Assembly: GCA_937910385.1 (NCBI GenBank)
Contig: CALEPT010000221.1
Coordinates: 1-64,000, forward strand
Direction of reading: 5' to 3'
DNA length: 64,000 nucleotides
Origin: an uncultured Ruminococcus sp.
GTDB taxonomy: Bacteria; Bacillota; Clostridia; Oscillospirales; Ruminococcaceae
Positions within the stretch are counted from its first letter, which is position 1; the number at the start of each line of letters is the position of its first letter. Below, in pieces: positions 24,968 through 34,378 of this stretch. The position numbers were made by a program, and so were the translations under genes. The notes below the pieces were generated by a model. That model worked only from the letters and a program-made list of their open reading frames with translations. It made no database searches and was not told the DNA's origin.

Positions 24968-26014
24968 ATGTATTTGAAAAATGGCGTTAAAATGCTCGAT
25001 ATTGCCAACAAGCTCGGAGTGAGCGTGGTTACGGTCTCGAACGCCCTCGCAGGAAGAGATGGCGTGAGCGACGAAATGAGGAAAAGAATTTGTGAAACTG
25101 CCGAAAAAATGGGCTATAAGCCCTCAAATACAAAGGTGGGGAGAAAGCGCTCATATATACGGAATTTCGGCAAAAATGTAGGTATTCTCACTTCTGAACG
25201 CTTTGTCGGTGCAAGGGGGACCTTTTACTGGGAGCTTACAGCAAGTATCTCGGATAAACTCTCTCAGCTCAACATAAGCACCGTCTATGAGTGTGTGAAA
25301 CAGGAAAACGAGCTTAACGGTGTTCTTCCGAATATGGCTTATGAAAATAAGGTAGATGCAGTTATAGTTATCGGTCAGATCCGCAGAAGCTATATCGACT
25401 GCCTTAGCAAAATAACAGTTCCGCTCCTTTTTGTAGATTTCTACGACAGCCGCTACAGCATAGACTCGGTAAATTCCGACAGCTACAACGGCGGTTATAT
25501 CATAACAGATCATCTTGTGGAAATGGGTCACAGAAAAATAGGCTTTTTTGGAACTATGAATGCTACAAGCAGTATAAATGACAGATTCCTCGGATACATA
25601 AAATGCCTGATGGAAAATGGGCTGGAATACCGCCGCGAATGGACTATCGGCGACAGAGATGAAAACGGTCTGCTTTTTACTAAGATCGACTTCCCTGATG
25701 ATATGCCTACGGCTTTTGTATGCAACTGCGATGAAACAGCCTTCCGTGTTATATCTGCACTTAAATCAAAGGGCGTAAGAGTTCCCGAAGACATATCAGT
25801 AGTTGGATATGATAATTATACGGTATCGAGCATATGTATTCCTGCTATAACAACGGTCGAGGTAGATATAGACAAAATGGCTGAAGTATCCGTTGAGATG
25901 ATATCAAAAAAGCTCATAGATCCTTCATATTATGAGGGCAGAAGGGTGATAAGCGGAAGACTTATAGTAAAAAACAGCGTTCTTGATATCAACGGAAGCC
26001 ATTCCGGGAAATGA
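24968..26014 (+). CDS. LacI-family transcriptional regulator
   Basis: Repressor of about 348 residues: an N-terminal LacI helix-turn-helix (MLDIANKLGVSVVTVSNAL) with hinge, then a periplasmic-binding-protein-like sensor domain containing the usual NSDSYNGGYIITDHL, GHRKIGFFG and ISVVGYDNY segments. It probably senses a sugar. The starts GTG 24965, ATG 24968 and TTG 24974 are all possible; the ribosome site is weak for each. The target is unclear, since the next gene is DUF5662. Confidence 0.9.
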   Translation: MYLKNGVKMLDIANKLGVSVVTVSNALAGRDGVSDEMRKRICETAEKMGYKPSNTKVGRKRSYIRNFGKNVGILTSERFVGARGTFYWELTASISDKLSQLNISTVYECVKQENELNGVLPNMAYENKVDAVIVIGQIRRSYIDCLSKITVPLLFVDFYDSRYSIDSVNSDSYNGGYIITDHLVEMGHRKIGFFGTMNATSSINDRFLGYIKCLMENGLEYRREWTIGDRDENGLLFTKIDFPDDMPTAFVCNCDETAFRVISALKSKGVRVPEDISVVGYDNYTVSSICIPAITTVEVDIDKMAEVSVEMISKKLIDPSYYEGRRVISGRLIVKNSVLDINGSHSGK

Positions 26015-26029
26015 TCACGGGGTGTGCGT

Positions 26030-26572
26030 ATGCTGATAAATAATTTTTTCGGTCACCTTAAAACCGTTAATCGACACCGCCGTCAGGTGATGATACATTG
26101 CTTTAAGGCAGGCATCCCGTGGAGAGGGCTGACACATGACCTCTCGAAGTATTCTCCGACGGAGTTTATCCCGGGAGTGCTCTACTATCAGGGCAGCCGC
26201 AGCCCGAATGAGCGCGAGCGTGAGGTGGACGGATATTCCAGAGCATGGATGCATCACAAGGGCAGAAATCGTCATCATTTCGAGTACTGGACAGATTACA
26301 GCACAAAAACCAAAAGGCTTGAGCCGGTAAGAATGCCTGATGTGTATATATATGAGATGTTCTGCGACAGAGTAGCTGCCTCAAAAATATATAATAAGGA
26401 AAATTATACCGACTCTATGCCGCTTGAGTACTTCCTGAGAGCCAAGCCGAGGCGCGTGATTGAAAAGTATACGGCGGAAAAGCTGGAATTCCTGCTGAGA
26501 ATGCTCAGTGAAAAGGGCGAGGATGAAGTGTTTCGCTATATGCGCCGGTCACTCAGAGGAAAGAGCCGCTGA
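26030..26572 (+). CDS. DUF5662-family protein
   Basis: Soluble protein of about 180 residues, rich in His, Arg and Tyr. Conserved-looking segments are GLTHDLSKYSPTEF, AWMHHKGRNRHHFEYW and MPDVYIYEMFCDR. The clustered HD and HH pairs suggest a metal-binding helical fold reminiscent of HD-type hydrolases, but this is inference. It begins about 15 nt after the LacI gene, so the two may be co-transcribed. The start is set at ATG 26030 over a GTG two codons earlier. Confidence 0.75.
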   Translation: MLINNFFGHLKTVNRHRRQVMIHCFKAGIPWRGLTHDLSKYSPTEFIPGVLYYQGSRSPNEREREVDGYSRAWMHHKGRNRHHFEYWTDYSTKTKRLEPVRMPDVYIYEMFCDRVAASKIYNKENYTDSMPLEYFLRAKPRRVIEKYTAEKLEFLLRMLSEKGEDEVFRYMRRSLRGKSR

Positions 26573-26605
26573 TCCGTAAAATATAGGTATTTGATAAATA
26601 AAGCC

Positions 26606-26633
26606 TTGACAAATCAGGATTATGTGGTATAAT
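26606..26633 (+). promoter_or_regulatory. Promoter of the DUF4352-like lipoprotein gene
   Basis: TTGACA (26606-26611) and TATAAT (26628-26633) are separated by 16 nt. The start codon lies about 75 nt further on. Confidence 0.75.
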
Positions 26634-26710
26634 TTAATATATGCTTTAATTTTTGAAAGCACAGACGTTTTACGCTTTGTGTTGTATATGATAATCGGAG
26701 GATAATTAAA

Positions 26711-27334
26711 ATGAAGAAATTTCAAATAACAGCATTCATTCTTACTGCTGTACTTGCAGCTTCATCTGCGGTAAGCTGTGGAAATAAGAAAAAGAGCACT
26801 TCGACCAGTGATGTAATAGACGATAGTATATCTTTTTCTGAAACTGTTTCTACACCCGAAGGCGCTGTTGGCGAGAAAGAGATCAAGGTAAATATAGATG
26901 AAGAAGCAGATGAGAATGATACTGTATTTAAGCTGAATTCTGTTATAATTACCGAACCTCAGGATGATAACAACAGATTTGTTTACTGTGATGTGACGAT
27001 CCGTAACAGTACTGATTCTTCCTATACCCTCAGTACGCTCAATAATTTCTATCTTGAGCTCCCTGACGGAGAAAAGGTTTATTCAAATATCCGCACACAG
27101 ATGTATGCCCTGAATAATTTCGCTGACGGTCTCTATTCGAGCGATCCGTTTGAGATACCTGCAAGCGGCGAATTTTCCGGAATTATAGGAGGATTTATCC
27201 TTGCAGACGGACAGAATGAATTTACGGTAGGCTTCTTCCCGACAAAGGCAAGCCCCAATGATAAGGCCAGCGTTATTACAATAGATGTTACAGCGAATGA
27301 TATCAAAACTGTTACATCTGATATGCTCAAGTAA
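26711..27334 (+). CDS. DUF4352-like surface lipoprotein
   Basis: Lipoprotein of 207 residues: a signal peptide with lipobox (SAVSC, Cys23), a Ser/Thr-rich spacer, and an immunoglobulin-like beta domain from about residue 70. The segments FVYCDVTIRNSTDSSYTLS and GEFSGIIGGFIL resemble the DUF4352 (telokin-like) group. It is anchored on the outer face of the membrane. Role unknown. Confidence 0.75.
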   Translation: MKKFQITAFILTAVLAASSAVSCGNKKKSTSTSDVIDDSISFSETVSTPEGAVGEKEIKVNIDEEADENDTVFKLNSVIITEPQDDNNRFVYCDVTIRNSTDSSYTLSTLNNFYLELPDGEKVYSNIRTQMYALNNFADGLYSSDPFEIPASGEFSGIIGGFILADGQNEFTVGFFPTKASPNDKASVITIDVTANDIKTVTSDMLK

Positions 27335-27356
27335 CGCTGCCGCATAGCGGATCAAA

Positions 27357-27388
27357 AAAGGGGACTCTCAAGAGTCCCCTTACATTTT
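27357..27388. terminator. Bidirectional terminator between the lipoprotein gene and putP
   Basis: AGGGGACTCT is followed after two bases by AGAGTCCCCT, then TTACATTTTATTTATT. A run of A precedes it for the opposite strand. Confidence 0.85.
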
Positions 27389-28925
27389 ATTTATTCAGCT
27401 CTGCTTTAACGCTTTCAAATTCTTCGGTTATTTCTTTTTCGGGAGCAGATGTGCAAAGAGAAACGATTATTATTGCGATCAATGCAGCGACGAATGCGGG
27501 GAGAAGCTCGTATATCGCGAATGCTCCTCCGAGCTTGGATATGCCGAATTTCCATACAAATACAATTACGCCGCCTGTTATCATTCCTGCCATAGCACCG
27601 TATTTATTTGAACGCTTCCAGAAAAGTGCAGTGAGCATTACAGGACCGAAGGTCGCTCCGAAGCCTGCCCATGCAAAGGAAACTACCCTGAATACCGAGC
27701 TGTTTTGATCCCATGCGATAATAACGCCTAAAATCGCTATTAAAACAAGAGCTGCTCTTGCGGTGAGCATTGACTTCTTTTCAGTCATGTTGATCTTGAA
27801 TACGCCCTTGAGAATGTTTTCGGACATACTTGATGAAGCGGCAAGAAGCTGGGAATCCGAGGTGGACATCGTACAGGCAAGGATACCGGCAAATACAAGA
27901 CCTGCTATGATAGCAAGTGCAGCGTGATTTTCACTCATGAACTGAGCTATCTTGATGATTATTCTTTCAGAATCCGAACCTTCAAGAGCAGCTATAGATC
28001 CTTTGCCGGTGAGAGCATTTCCGATAAATCCTATGAATATTGCGATACCCATTGAGATGACTACCCATATCGAGGCAATGCGCCTTGAGGTCTTGATCTT
28101 CTGTTTATTCTCAACAGCCATGAATCTGAGCAGAACATGAGGCATACCGAAATAGCCAAGTCCCCATGCCAGAAGTGAAGCTATTGTCAAAATGGAATAC
28201 TTGTCCGATCCGTTTGTATCGACGTTGTGGATACTTGTAAGCGAGAAGTAACCTTCGATAGATTTTGCGTTGTCTATAACGTTATCTAATCCTCCTGCAT
28301 AGTTCACTCCGAAAATGAGTATGCTTATGAGGGCGAGAGTCATTACGATGCTTTGGATAAGGTCTGTAGTACTTGCGGCAAGGAATCCGCCTGTGCAGGT
28401 ATATGCGATGATGATCACAGCGCTGATTATCATCGCAATGTGGTAATCCCAGCCGAAGAGCGAATTGAAGAGCTTTCCGCAGGCAGAGAATCCTGAGGCT
28501 GTGTACGGAACGAAGAACACAAGGATAATTATAGCTGAAATGCAGAGTAGTATCTTCTTTTTATCGTTATATCTGTTAGAGAAGAAATCAGGAATGGTTA
28601 TAGCATTGCATTTATGGCTGTATACTCTGAGGCGTTTTGCAACTATGAGCCAGTTGAGGTATGTACCTATGGCGAGACCTATAGCGGTCCAGCATGCCTC
28701 CGCGCCTCCTGTCAGGTAAGCTACGCCCGGAAGTCCCATGAGAAGCCAGCTGCTCATATCTGAGGCTTCGGCACTCATTGCGGTGACGAGAGGTCCCAGC
28801 TTTCTGCCGCCGAGATAGAAGTCGCCGACGCTTGAATTCTTTTTTGAGAAGATGATCCCTATCACGACCATTAGGGTCATGTAAAGGATTATCGTCACAA
28901 GAATGATGATATCTGATGTGTTCAT
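27387..28925 (-). CDS. putP: Sodium/proline symporter (SSS family)
   Basis: Sodium-coupled proline transporter of 512 residues with about 13 membrane helices and the LeuT fold. The signature stretches GDFYLGGRKLGPLVTAMSAEASDMSSWL and the late LACTMSTSDSQLLAASSS, which carries Na-binding Ser/Thr, match PutP. It imports proline as nitrogen source or osmolyte. It has its own promoter. Confidence 0.93.
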   Translation of the reverse strand: MNTSDIIILVTIILYMTLMVVIGIIFSKKNSSVGDFYLGGRKLGPLVTAMSAEASDMSSWLLMGLPGVAYLTGGAEACWTAIGLAIGTYLNWLIVAKRLRVYSHKCNAITIPDFFSNRYNDKKKILLCISAIIILVFFVPYTASGFSACGKLFNSLFGWDYHIAMIISAVIIIAYTCTGGFLAASTTDLIQSIVMTLALISILIFGVNYAGGLDNVIDNAKSIEGYFSLTSIHNVDTNGSDKYSILTIASLLAWGLGYFGMPHVLLRFMAVENKQKIKTSRRIASIWVVISMGIAIFIGFIGNALTGKGSIAALEGSDSERIIIKIAQFMSENHAALAIIAGLVFAGILACTMSTSDSQLLAASSSMSENILKGVFKINMTEKKSMLTARAALVLIAILGVIIAWDQNSSVFRVVSFAWAGFGATFGPVMLTALFWKRSNKYGAMAGMITGGVIVFVWKFGISKLGGAFAIYELLPAFVAALIAIIIVSLCTSAPEKEITEEFESVKAELNK

Positions 28926-28967
28926 TGATGAAGCTCCTTTGCTTTAAAATTTAGAAATGCTGACATT

Positions 28968-28997
28968 ATTATAACATTAAATCCATAGTTGCGTCAA
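28968..28997 (-). promoter_or_regulatory. Promoter of putP
   Basis: On the minus strand, TTGACG (28997-28992) and TATAAT (28973-28968) are separated by 18 nt. Confidence 0.7.
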
Positions 28998-29085
28998 TAT
29001 AAATATGATGATTCTGTGAAAATTTTTTAATTTTATCTCGGGTCAGCAGAATATACTATTGAATACATATTGGAGGGCACTTGCT

Positions 29086-29598
29086 TTGATAAAGTATTTT
29101 TCACGATATCCCATGAGATTGATTTTTCTGTTTTTGACTATAGTCTCAATGATAGTTATCTTTATGTTTTCGGCTGAAAATTCTGATGATTCCTCAAAAA
29201 CGAGCGGAAATATCACCAAGACCGTAGTTGAAACTCTTGTAAACGATTACGATGAGCTTCCCCCTGCAAAGCAGCAGAGTATATTGGATAAGGCAGAGCA
29301 TATTATAAGAAAAACGGCTCATTTTACGATATATATGTCGCTCGGGTTATGGGCATCGTGTACAGTAGGAAAAAGGAGGCTGATATGCGGAAAAAGTGCT
29401 GCCGTACTCGTATATTGTTTCTTTTATGCCTGTACAGATGAGATCCACCAGTCTTTTTCTCCGGGGCGCTCCTGTCAGTTCACAGATGTGCTTATAGATA
29501 CAGGAGGCGCTTTGGTGGGAATACTCATATCAATGCTTGCTTTTTCACTGGTGAATCTGATATCAAAGCACCGCAGCAGTCAAAAAATCAGCATATAA
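29086..29598 (+). CDS. VanZ-family membrane protein
   Basis: Membrane protein of about 170 residues with four helices. The VanZ pattern is present: an early MFSAENSDDSS, then RKTAHFTIYMSLG and DEIHQSFSPGRSCQFTDVLID. VanZ homologues are linked to low-level teicoplanin resistance or cell-envelope lipids, but most have no proven role. A TTG start at 29086 is preferred because TGGAGGG ends about 10 nt before it; a frame starting 27 nt earlier contains that ribosome site within it. Confidence 0.85.
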   Translation: MIKYFSRYPMRLIFLFLTIVSMIVIFMFSAENSDDSSKTSGNITKTVVETLVNDYDELPPAKQQSILDKAEHIIRKTAHFTIYMSLGLWASCTVGKRRLICGKSAAVLVYCFFYACTDEIHQSFSPGRSCQFTDVLIDTGGALVGILISMLAFSLVNLISKHRSSQKISI

Positions 29599-29603
29599 TA
29601 TTA

Positions 29604-29645
29604 AAAGCAGCGCCATATCAACGATATGACGCTGCTTATTCATAA
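29604..29645. terminator. Bidirectional terminator between vanZ-like and ROK genes
   Basis: The stem AGCAGCG-CCATATC pairs with GATATG-ACGCTGCT around AAC, followed by TTATTCAT. It lies between convergent genes. Confidence 0.75.
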
Positions 29646-29653
29646 CTGAGGAT

Positions 29654-30889
29654 TTAATGCATTCCGCCTCTGATGTAGAAATTATCCTGTATGATGAGTG
29701 CGCAGCCTCCGAGGAAGTTATTCTTTCCGTCGAGCTTGCTGAGAACGACCCTGTCAGCTATCTCTTCGCTGACGAGACGTATCATTTCTCTCTTAGCATA
29801 GTCGAACTGTTTTTCATTGAGCTTGAAGTTGTGAAGAACTATCTTCTTGGCAAAATGGCTTATTGAAAGGTTGTTGATAAGCACGGTATATTTTGCTATG
29901 ATATCGTCAACAAGGCGTTTTACTGCCTCATCGCCCCTCATAAGAGCCATGAAAGCGTTATCGGTAGTTATCTTTGACTTATCGCCCTCTGTAAGCTCAT
30001 AGAGAACAGGGGTCTTGTCCTTTGAATAAATATCATTGAAGGCATTTACGACGGCAGTTCTTGAGAGCTCTGCCTTTACCGAGCCGTTGGGGTATCCCTC
30101 AAACGACTTGCCGTTGGGACAAACTATATATCTTTCGATAGTAGATGTGTATGAAACGTAATCGCTTGAAAGCTCATTTTTGTTTATAATAGCGAGGTTG
30201 ATCTGGTTGCCGTTGTATATGAAGACCTGATTTGTCTGATATCCGTTTGCCGTTCTGAACTCATTATTTGCAAGCGCCATAAGACCGATAGCGTTTCCGC
30301 AGTGTATATCGAAATCGAGTCCGCCCGAGAGCTTGTCTATAAAGTTGGAGAAATCGAGAACGCCGTCCTTATAGAATATTTTGAGCTTGCCCCACATTGA
30401 AGGAACTACACCCACGCCGAGACCGAGTACCTTATCTTTGGTAAGGGCGCTGTTCTCGACCATTTCATTACTGGTCTTGATTATGTAGTTTATGATATCC
30501 TTACTTGTGGTCCTGTCGTCTATGACCATGCTTGCTTTATCGAGTATATCGGAATTAAGGTTTGTAAGACCGATGCTTACTTCCTTCTCGTCAACAGTAG
30601 CACCGAGCGCAAAACGGCTGTTTTCGTTGATATCGATGAGTATCTTGCGTCTGCCCTTCTGGAGTTTCTCGGTATTTACGGGAGCCTCGCCTATTTCTAC
30701 GAGTACACCTTCCTCGATCATTTCGTTTGTGATTATGGTAACAGCTGCTCTTGTTATTTCAAGAGCGCTTGCAACATCGACTCTTGAAATTGGTCCTGAT
30801 TCTCTGATGACGCGCAGTATCTGCATTCTGTTTCTTCTTTTGAGGTCGAGCTTACTTATACCCCTTTTTTCCATTTTAAACAACTCCAT
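29654..30889 (-). CDS. ROK-family transcriptional regulator (NagC/XylR type)
   Basis: Regulator of 411 residues: an N-terminal winged helix-turn-helix (residues about 20-75, with GPISRVDVASALEITRAAVT) and a C-terminal ROK domain (from about 90). The glucokinase-like phosphate loop (DxGxT) is not evident, and neither is the zinc Cys cluster of ROK kinases, as expected of a regulator. It may sense a sugar. It is the only XylR-type regulator in the window, but the xylose operon is 16 kb away, so no target is assigned. Confidence 0.85.
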   Translation of the reverse strand: MELFKMEKRGISKLDLKRRNRMQILRVIRESGPISRVDVASALEITRAAVTIITNEMIEEGVLVEIGEAPVNTEKLQKGRRKILIDINENSRFALGATVDEKEVSIGLTNLNSDILDKASMVIDDRTTSKDIINYIIKTSNEMVENSALTKDKVLGLGVGVVPSMWGKLKIFYKDGVLDFSNFIDKLSGGLDFDIHCGNAIGLMALANNEFRTANGYQTNQVFIYNGNQINLAIINKNELSSDYVSYTSTIERYIVCPNGKSFEGYPNGSVKAELSRTAVVNAFNDIYSKDKTPVLYELTEGDKSKITTDNAFMALMRGDEAVKRLVDDIIAKYTVLINNLSISHFAKKIVLHNFKLNEKQFDYAKREMIRLVSEEIADRVVLSKLDGKNNFLGGCALIIQDNFYIRGGMH

Positions 30890-31075
30890 TCTTTGATTAG
30901 GACGGCATTGTAAACGAAATGTGCCGCTATTATGATCGAAAATCCAAAATTATCATTAATAAATTTTTTCTTTTAGTAAAGCTTGTATTAATAACCTACA
31001 ATTATTATAACACATTTTTACTAAAATTCAAATATTTTATTTGAAAAAAGATTAAAATCAGCATTTTTTACAAAC

Positions 31076-32005
31076 TCATGATAAAATTTTTGTTAAATAT
31101 TCCGTGCATTTTACTATCATTGGCATAGTTGCTATTGAAAGTATCGTTCCGGCGGTGAATATTTCGGAAGCGTATACGGCGTTTTTTTCGTAGCGTATGC
31201 ACTGTAGGGTACACATTGCGGCGGGAGGTGCGGAAGCTGCAACAATGACCGTCATTTTTACCTTTTCATCAACACCGAGAAGTGTCAGAGCGGCTGCGGC
31301 AAGTACGGGCAGAATTACAAGCTTGACAAGGCATATGTAATATATTCCCGGTTTTTTCACAAGTTTTAAAAAATTAGTGTCAGCCATGGTTACTCCGGAA
31401 ACTATCATTGCGAGGGGCGTATTAAGCTCTTTTATAAGACCGAGTGCTTCAGCCGGAACGGCGGGGAGCTTTATTTGCAGGAAGAATGTAACGAGTCCGA
31501 GGGAAATTGCTATTATAGTAGGTGAATAAAAGACCTTTATCACCTGTTTCATGTTTTTTTCTCCTGAGATAAGTATTATTCCGTGAGTCCAAACTATGAA
31601 ATTAAATACTGTTATGAAAGCCGTCAGATAGAAAACTCCCTCCATGCCGAAAATGGCATTTACGAGGGGAATGCCAATAAATCCGCAGTTGGAATAAATA
31701 GCTGAAAACCGCTCTATAGCCGTTTCGCGGTTTTCCTTTGGGCGGATGAGAAGGTATGATCCTGCTATCATCAATGCGAAGATGCCCAAAGAGCAAGCGA
31801 AGGCGATCAAAAGAGCGTGAACGAGCTCCGGGCGATAATCGGTCTGATATGACATGAATATCATAACCGGATTTACTACCTGTAGCACAAATTTTGACAG
31901 ATCTTTGTTTGAGCCTTTGCTGATGAGACCTGTTTTAGAGCATAATATGCCGACCATCATAATCATGAGCATAATGACGGTCTGTCTTAGAATTGTAAAA
32001 GACAT
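31076..32005 (-). CDS. AEC-family transporter (auxin efflux carrier type)
   Basis: Membrane protein of about 309 residues with roughly ten helices. The N-terminal half has a MLMIMMVGILCSKTGLIS helix and the central part SAIYSNCGFIGIPLVNAIFG, a hallmark of the AEC family; the second half mirrors it (SGVTMADTNF). Bacterial members export or take up small organic acids. The start is set at MSFTILRQ because AGGAGGTATAAT precedes it; the longer frame starts within the upstream region. Confidence 0.88.
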   Translation of the reverse strand: MSFTILRQTVIMLMIMMVGILCSKTGLISKGSNKDLSKFVLQVVNPVMIFMSYQTDYRPELVHALLIAFACSLGIFALMIAGSYLLIRPKENRETAIERFSAIYSNCGFIGIPLVNAIFGMEGVFYLTAFITVFNFIVWTHGIILISGEKNMKQVIKVFYSPTIIAISLGLVTFFLQIKLPAVPAEALGLIKELNTPLAMIVSGVTMADTNFLKLVKKPGIYYICLVKLVILPVLAAAALTLLGVDEKVKMTVIVAASAPPAAMCTLQCIRYEKNAVYASEIFTAGTILSIATMPMIVKCTEYLTKILS

Positions 32006-32092
32006 ATTATACCTCCTGAAAGAACTTATATGTGAAATTAAAATCCGGAGCAAAATGCTCCGGATCATTGATAGTTATTCGGTCACTCTGAC

Positions 32093-32995
32093 TTAGTCAG
32101 CATAGTACTTGAGAGAATCAGCGTCCATAGCGATGACCTTCCAGCCCTCACCCTTTACCTTAACTACGCAGATGTAATCGCTGTCGGTATCCTTATCGCC
32201 GTCCTCGTTGGTCTGCACTTTTATCTTGAATTCGTAGCCCTTCTTAACGTCAACGTCGCAGTCGTAAGCGTAATCGAAATACTCTTCTGCGCCCTTGAGT
32301 TCCTTGTTGCTGAGCTTATCCTTCTTCTCTATCTTCTTGATCTTGATCTTGACATCATCGAGTTCGTCTTCCATATTGTCATTGAATTCTTCAATCATGT
32401 CCTTCCACTCATCGTCGTCCTTGAGGTCGTCGATATACTCATCGGGATAGGTAAGAGACAGGAACGTCTTACCGCCGTTGCTCTTTGTAAGAGACTTTGC
32501 GTACTTCTTAGCAGTGCTCTTTGCGCCGCCGCCTGCAACACAGGCAAGGATAATGATGAGTAGGAGAAGTACTACTGCTCCGCAGGCAATGTAGATGATA
32601 TTCTTGTTGCCCTTCATGTTTCCGGGGAGATTCTCGGAAAGATCGCCGGCAATATTATCTGCCTTCTGAGCGGCATTGTTGAACTGTTCCTTAGCGTTCT
32701 GAGCAGCGTTATTGAACTGACTCTGAGCGTTCTGAGCAGCATTGTTGAACTGACCCTGAGCGTTCTGAGCAGCATTGTTGAACTGACCCTGAGCGTTCTG
32801 AGCAGCGTTGTTGAACTGATTCTGAGCGTTCTGAGCGGCATTGTTTACCTGCTCCTGAGCATTCTGAGCAGCATTATTTACCTGCTCCTGAGCATTCTGA
32901 ACAGCCCCCTGAGCCTGAGCAGCATTCTGTGATCCGGGGCATCCGCATACGGAGCCGTCGGGGATTTCTCTTCCGCAAAATTTACAAAAAGCCAT
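32093..32995 (-). CDS. Zinc-ribbon membrane protein with 11-residue repeat and DUF4878-like tail domain
   Basis: The protein has about 300 residues. Residues 1-18 form a small zinc ribbon (FCKFCGREIPDG then CGC). Next come about eight copies of an 11-residue unit based on NAAQNAQxQxN (about residues 28-115), then one membrane helix (about 135-155) and an extracellular domain with SLTYPDEYIDDLK and a final GEGWKVIAMD. The tail domain closely resembles the lipoprotein at 34379-34948. Hendecad spacing suits an extended amphipathic coiled coil. The start follows GGAGGTTTATATA. Function unknown. Confidence 0.8.
   Translation of the reverse strand: MAFCKFCGREIPDGSVCGCPGSQNAAQAQGAVQNAQEQVNNAAQNAQEQVNNAAQNAQNQFNNAAQNAQGQFNNAAQNAQGQFNNAAQNAQSQFNNAAQNAKEQFNNAAQKADNIAGDLSENLPGNMKGNKNIIYIACGAVVLLLLIIILACVAGGGAKSTAKKYAKSLTKSNGGKTFLSLTYPDEYIDDLKDDDEWKDMIEEFNDNMEDELDDVKIKIKKIEKKDKLSNKELKGAEEYFDYAYDCDVDVKKGYEFKIKVQTNEDGDKDTDSDYICVVKVKGEGWKVIAMDADSLKYYAD
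32655..32925 (-). repeat. 33-nt tandem repeat encoding NAAQNAQxQxN hendecads
   Basis: The period is 33 nt, about eight copies, with the middle units nearly identical at DNA level (TTGTTGAACTGACCCTGAGC). Such a repeat can change copy number in frame by slippage or recombination. Confidence 0.88.
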
Positions 32996-33157
32996 TATAT
33001 AAACCTCCGAATAAAAAAATTTCAATAGTATTTTAACACATGGATCCTTCAATGTCAAGCAAAAGCCCTTGATTTAGCGCGAAAAACCCGTTTTTTCGGC
33101 AGTTTGCATAAAAAAAGGAGGTGTCCTTACAAGCAGTTGAATAATTATTTTTGTAGG

Positions 33158-33667
33158 TCAGGGTTGTTTGCTTTCGGTAAATATCAGATCTTTGTATGTA
33201 AGTGCGTATATCATGAGATAAACTGAGGCCGGAATAAAGACAAAAATGAGCATAGTATAGACTTCACCTGATGAAAGGGCTTTTGAAGAAGCATCGGATT
33301 CTATAAGATTATACATCTGCAAAAACGGAGCATTTATGAGTTTGTGCCAGCGATAGAAATCGAATTTTCCTGATGATACGGATATTTTCAGCACGATCCA
33401 GCTCGCAGCCGCAGGCAGGGAAGCGGAGAGCCCTGCTGCTATATTTTCAGTATGCTGAGTTTTTTTGCCTGTTATACGTTCCTGCTTCAAGTCGCCGTGA
33501 GCCGTTTTTATTGCAAGATTTGCCAGCAGCACGATAAGTATGCCGGCTGTACATACCGAGCATACGACTCTCATAGCTGTGATTGACGAGCCTGCAAGAG
33601 TGAGTCCTATAAAAAGACAGAATATTTCCGCTGCAAGATAGGTTCCCAATACTTTGACAATTTTCAT
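33158..33667 (-). CDS. Membrane protein of unknown function
   Basis: The protein has 169 residues with four predicted membrane helices (about 5-25, 33-52, 78-97, 133-155) and no recognisable motif. A cytoplasmic loop with RITGKKTQHTEN lies between helices 2 and 3. The start is followed by MKIVKVLGTYLAAEIFCLF. No operon partner is obvious. Confidence 0.65.
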   Translation of the reverse strand: MKIVKVLGTYLAAEIFCLFIGLTLAGSSITAMRVVCSVCTAGILIVLLANLAIKTAHGDLKQERITGKKTQHTENIAAGLSASLPAAASWIVLKISVSSGKFDFYRWHKLINAPFLQMYNLIESDASSKALSSGEVYTMLIFVFIPASVYLMIYALTYKDLIFTESKQP

Positions 33668-33830
33668 GTGAAAAAATTCCTTTATATTATTTTCAAAGGT
33701 ATATCTTATCCGGCGTGTGAGATAATATACATGTACCGATTAAACGCAATGTAAAGACACCGGGCTTTTGCTTATCAAGACGCTAAAGCATGGTTTAGTC
33801 GGGACTTCGATAATATCGGAGGTGATATGC

Positions 33831-33896
33831 ATGAATAACGATATTGATGAAGACGTAAAAATATATATCCCAAGAAGTCAGCTTCCTCAAGCGTGA
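33831..33896 (+). CDS. Possible 21-residue peptide (MNNDIDEDVKIYIPRSQLPQA)
   Basis: A short frame with an excellent ribosome site (GGAGGTGAT ending 5 nt before the ATG) and a conserved-looking IYIPRSQ core. It ends just before the convergent fur-type gene. It could be a real micropeptide, the start of a decayed longer gene, or chance. Function unknown. Confidence 0.35.
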   Translation: MNNDIDEDVKIYIPRSQLPQA

Positions 33897-33900
33897 GTTC

Positions 33901-34323
33901 TTATTTCGGGGAGATATCACTGCAATCCGAGCATATTCCGTAAAACACCGTCTGTGACGAATCTATCTGAAAACCATGGTGATCGGCAATATGACGGCTT
34001 ATTTCGGCAAGATGGTCACAGTCAAGGTGGATCAGTCTGCCGCAGCTGAGACATTTCAGGTGAAAATGGTTGTGGCAGTCGTTTTCTGAGTCTATATACT
34101 GATAGCACGCGCAGGTCTTGCCGTCGAAAGTGTATTTGCGCACGATTCCCTGTTCGACGAGCTTGTCGAGCTGACGGTATATGGTCGCGACTCCCACGGG
34201 AGTTCCCTCCGCATAAAGATATGCGCTTATTTCCTGAACATTGGTGTGTTTTTCTTTATTTTTCACAAGATAATCGAGCAGCTTTTCCTTCTGCTTGGTA
34301 TTATATCCTGAATCTCTTTTCAT
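33901..34323 (-). CDS. Fur-family metal-responsive repressor
   Basis: DNA-binding regulator of 140 residues. The winged helix domain includes VGVATIYRQLDKLVEQG (about 42-58). The sensor domain has HNHFHLKC (a His-rich metal site), a CxxC pair (CLSCG) and a C-terminal CSDC pair for structural zinc. It could be Fur, Zur or PerR; the sequence does not decide. No metal transporter is adjacent. Confidence 0.88.
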   Translation of the reverse strand: MKRDSGYNTKQKEKLLDYLVKNKEKHTNVQEISAYLYAEGTPVGVATIYRQLDKLVEQGIVRKYTFDGKTCACYQYIDSENDCHNHFHLKCLSCGRLIHLDCDHLAEISRHIADHHGFQIDSSQTVFYGICSDCSDISPK

Positions 34324-34378
34324 ATGTACCTCCCGAGAAAATGTCCGCAGGCGAGCCCGAAAAGCTCGCCTGAAATTA

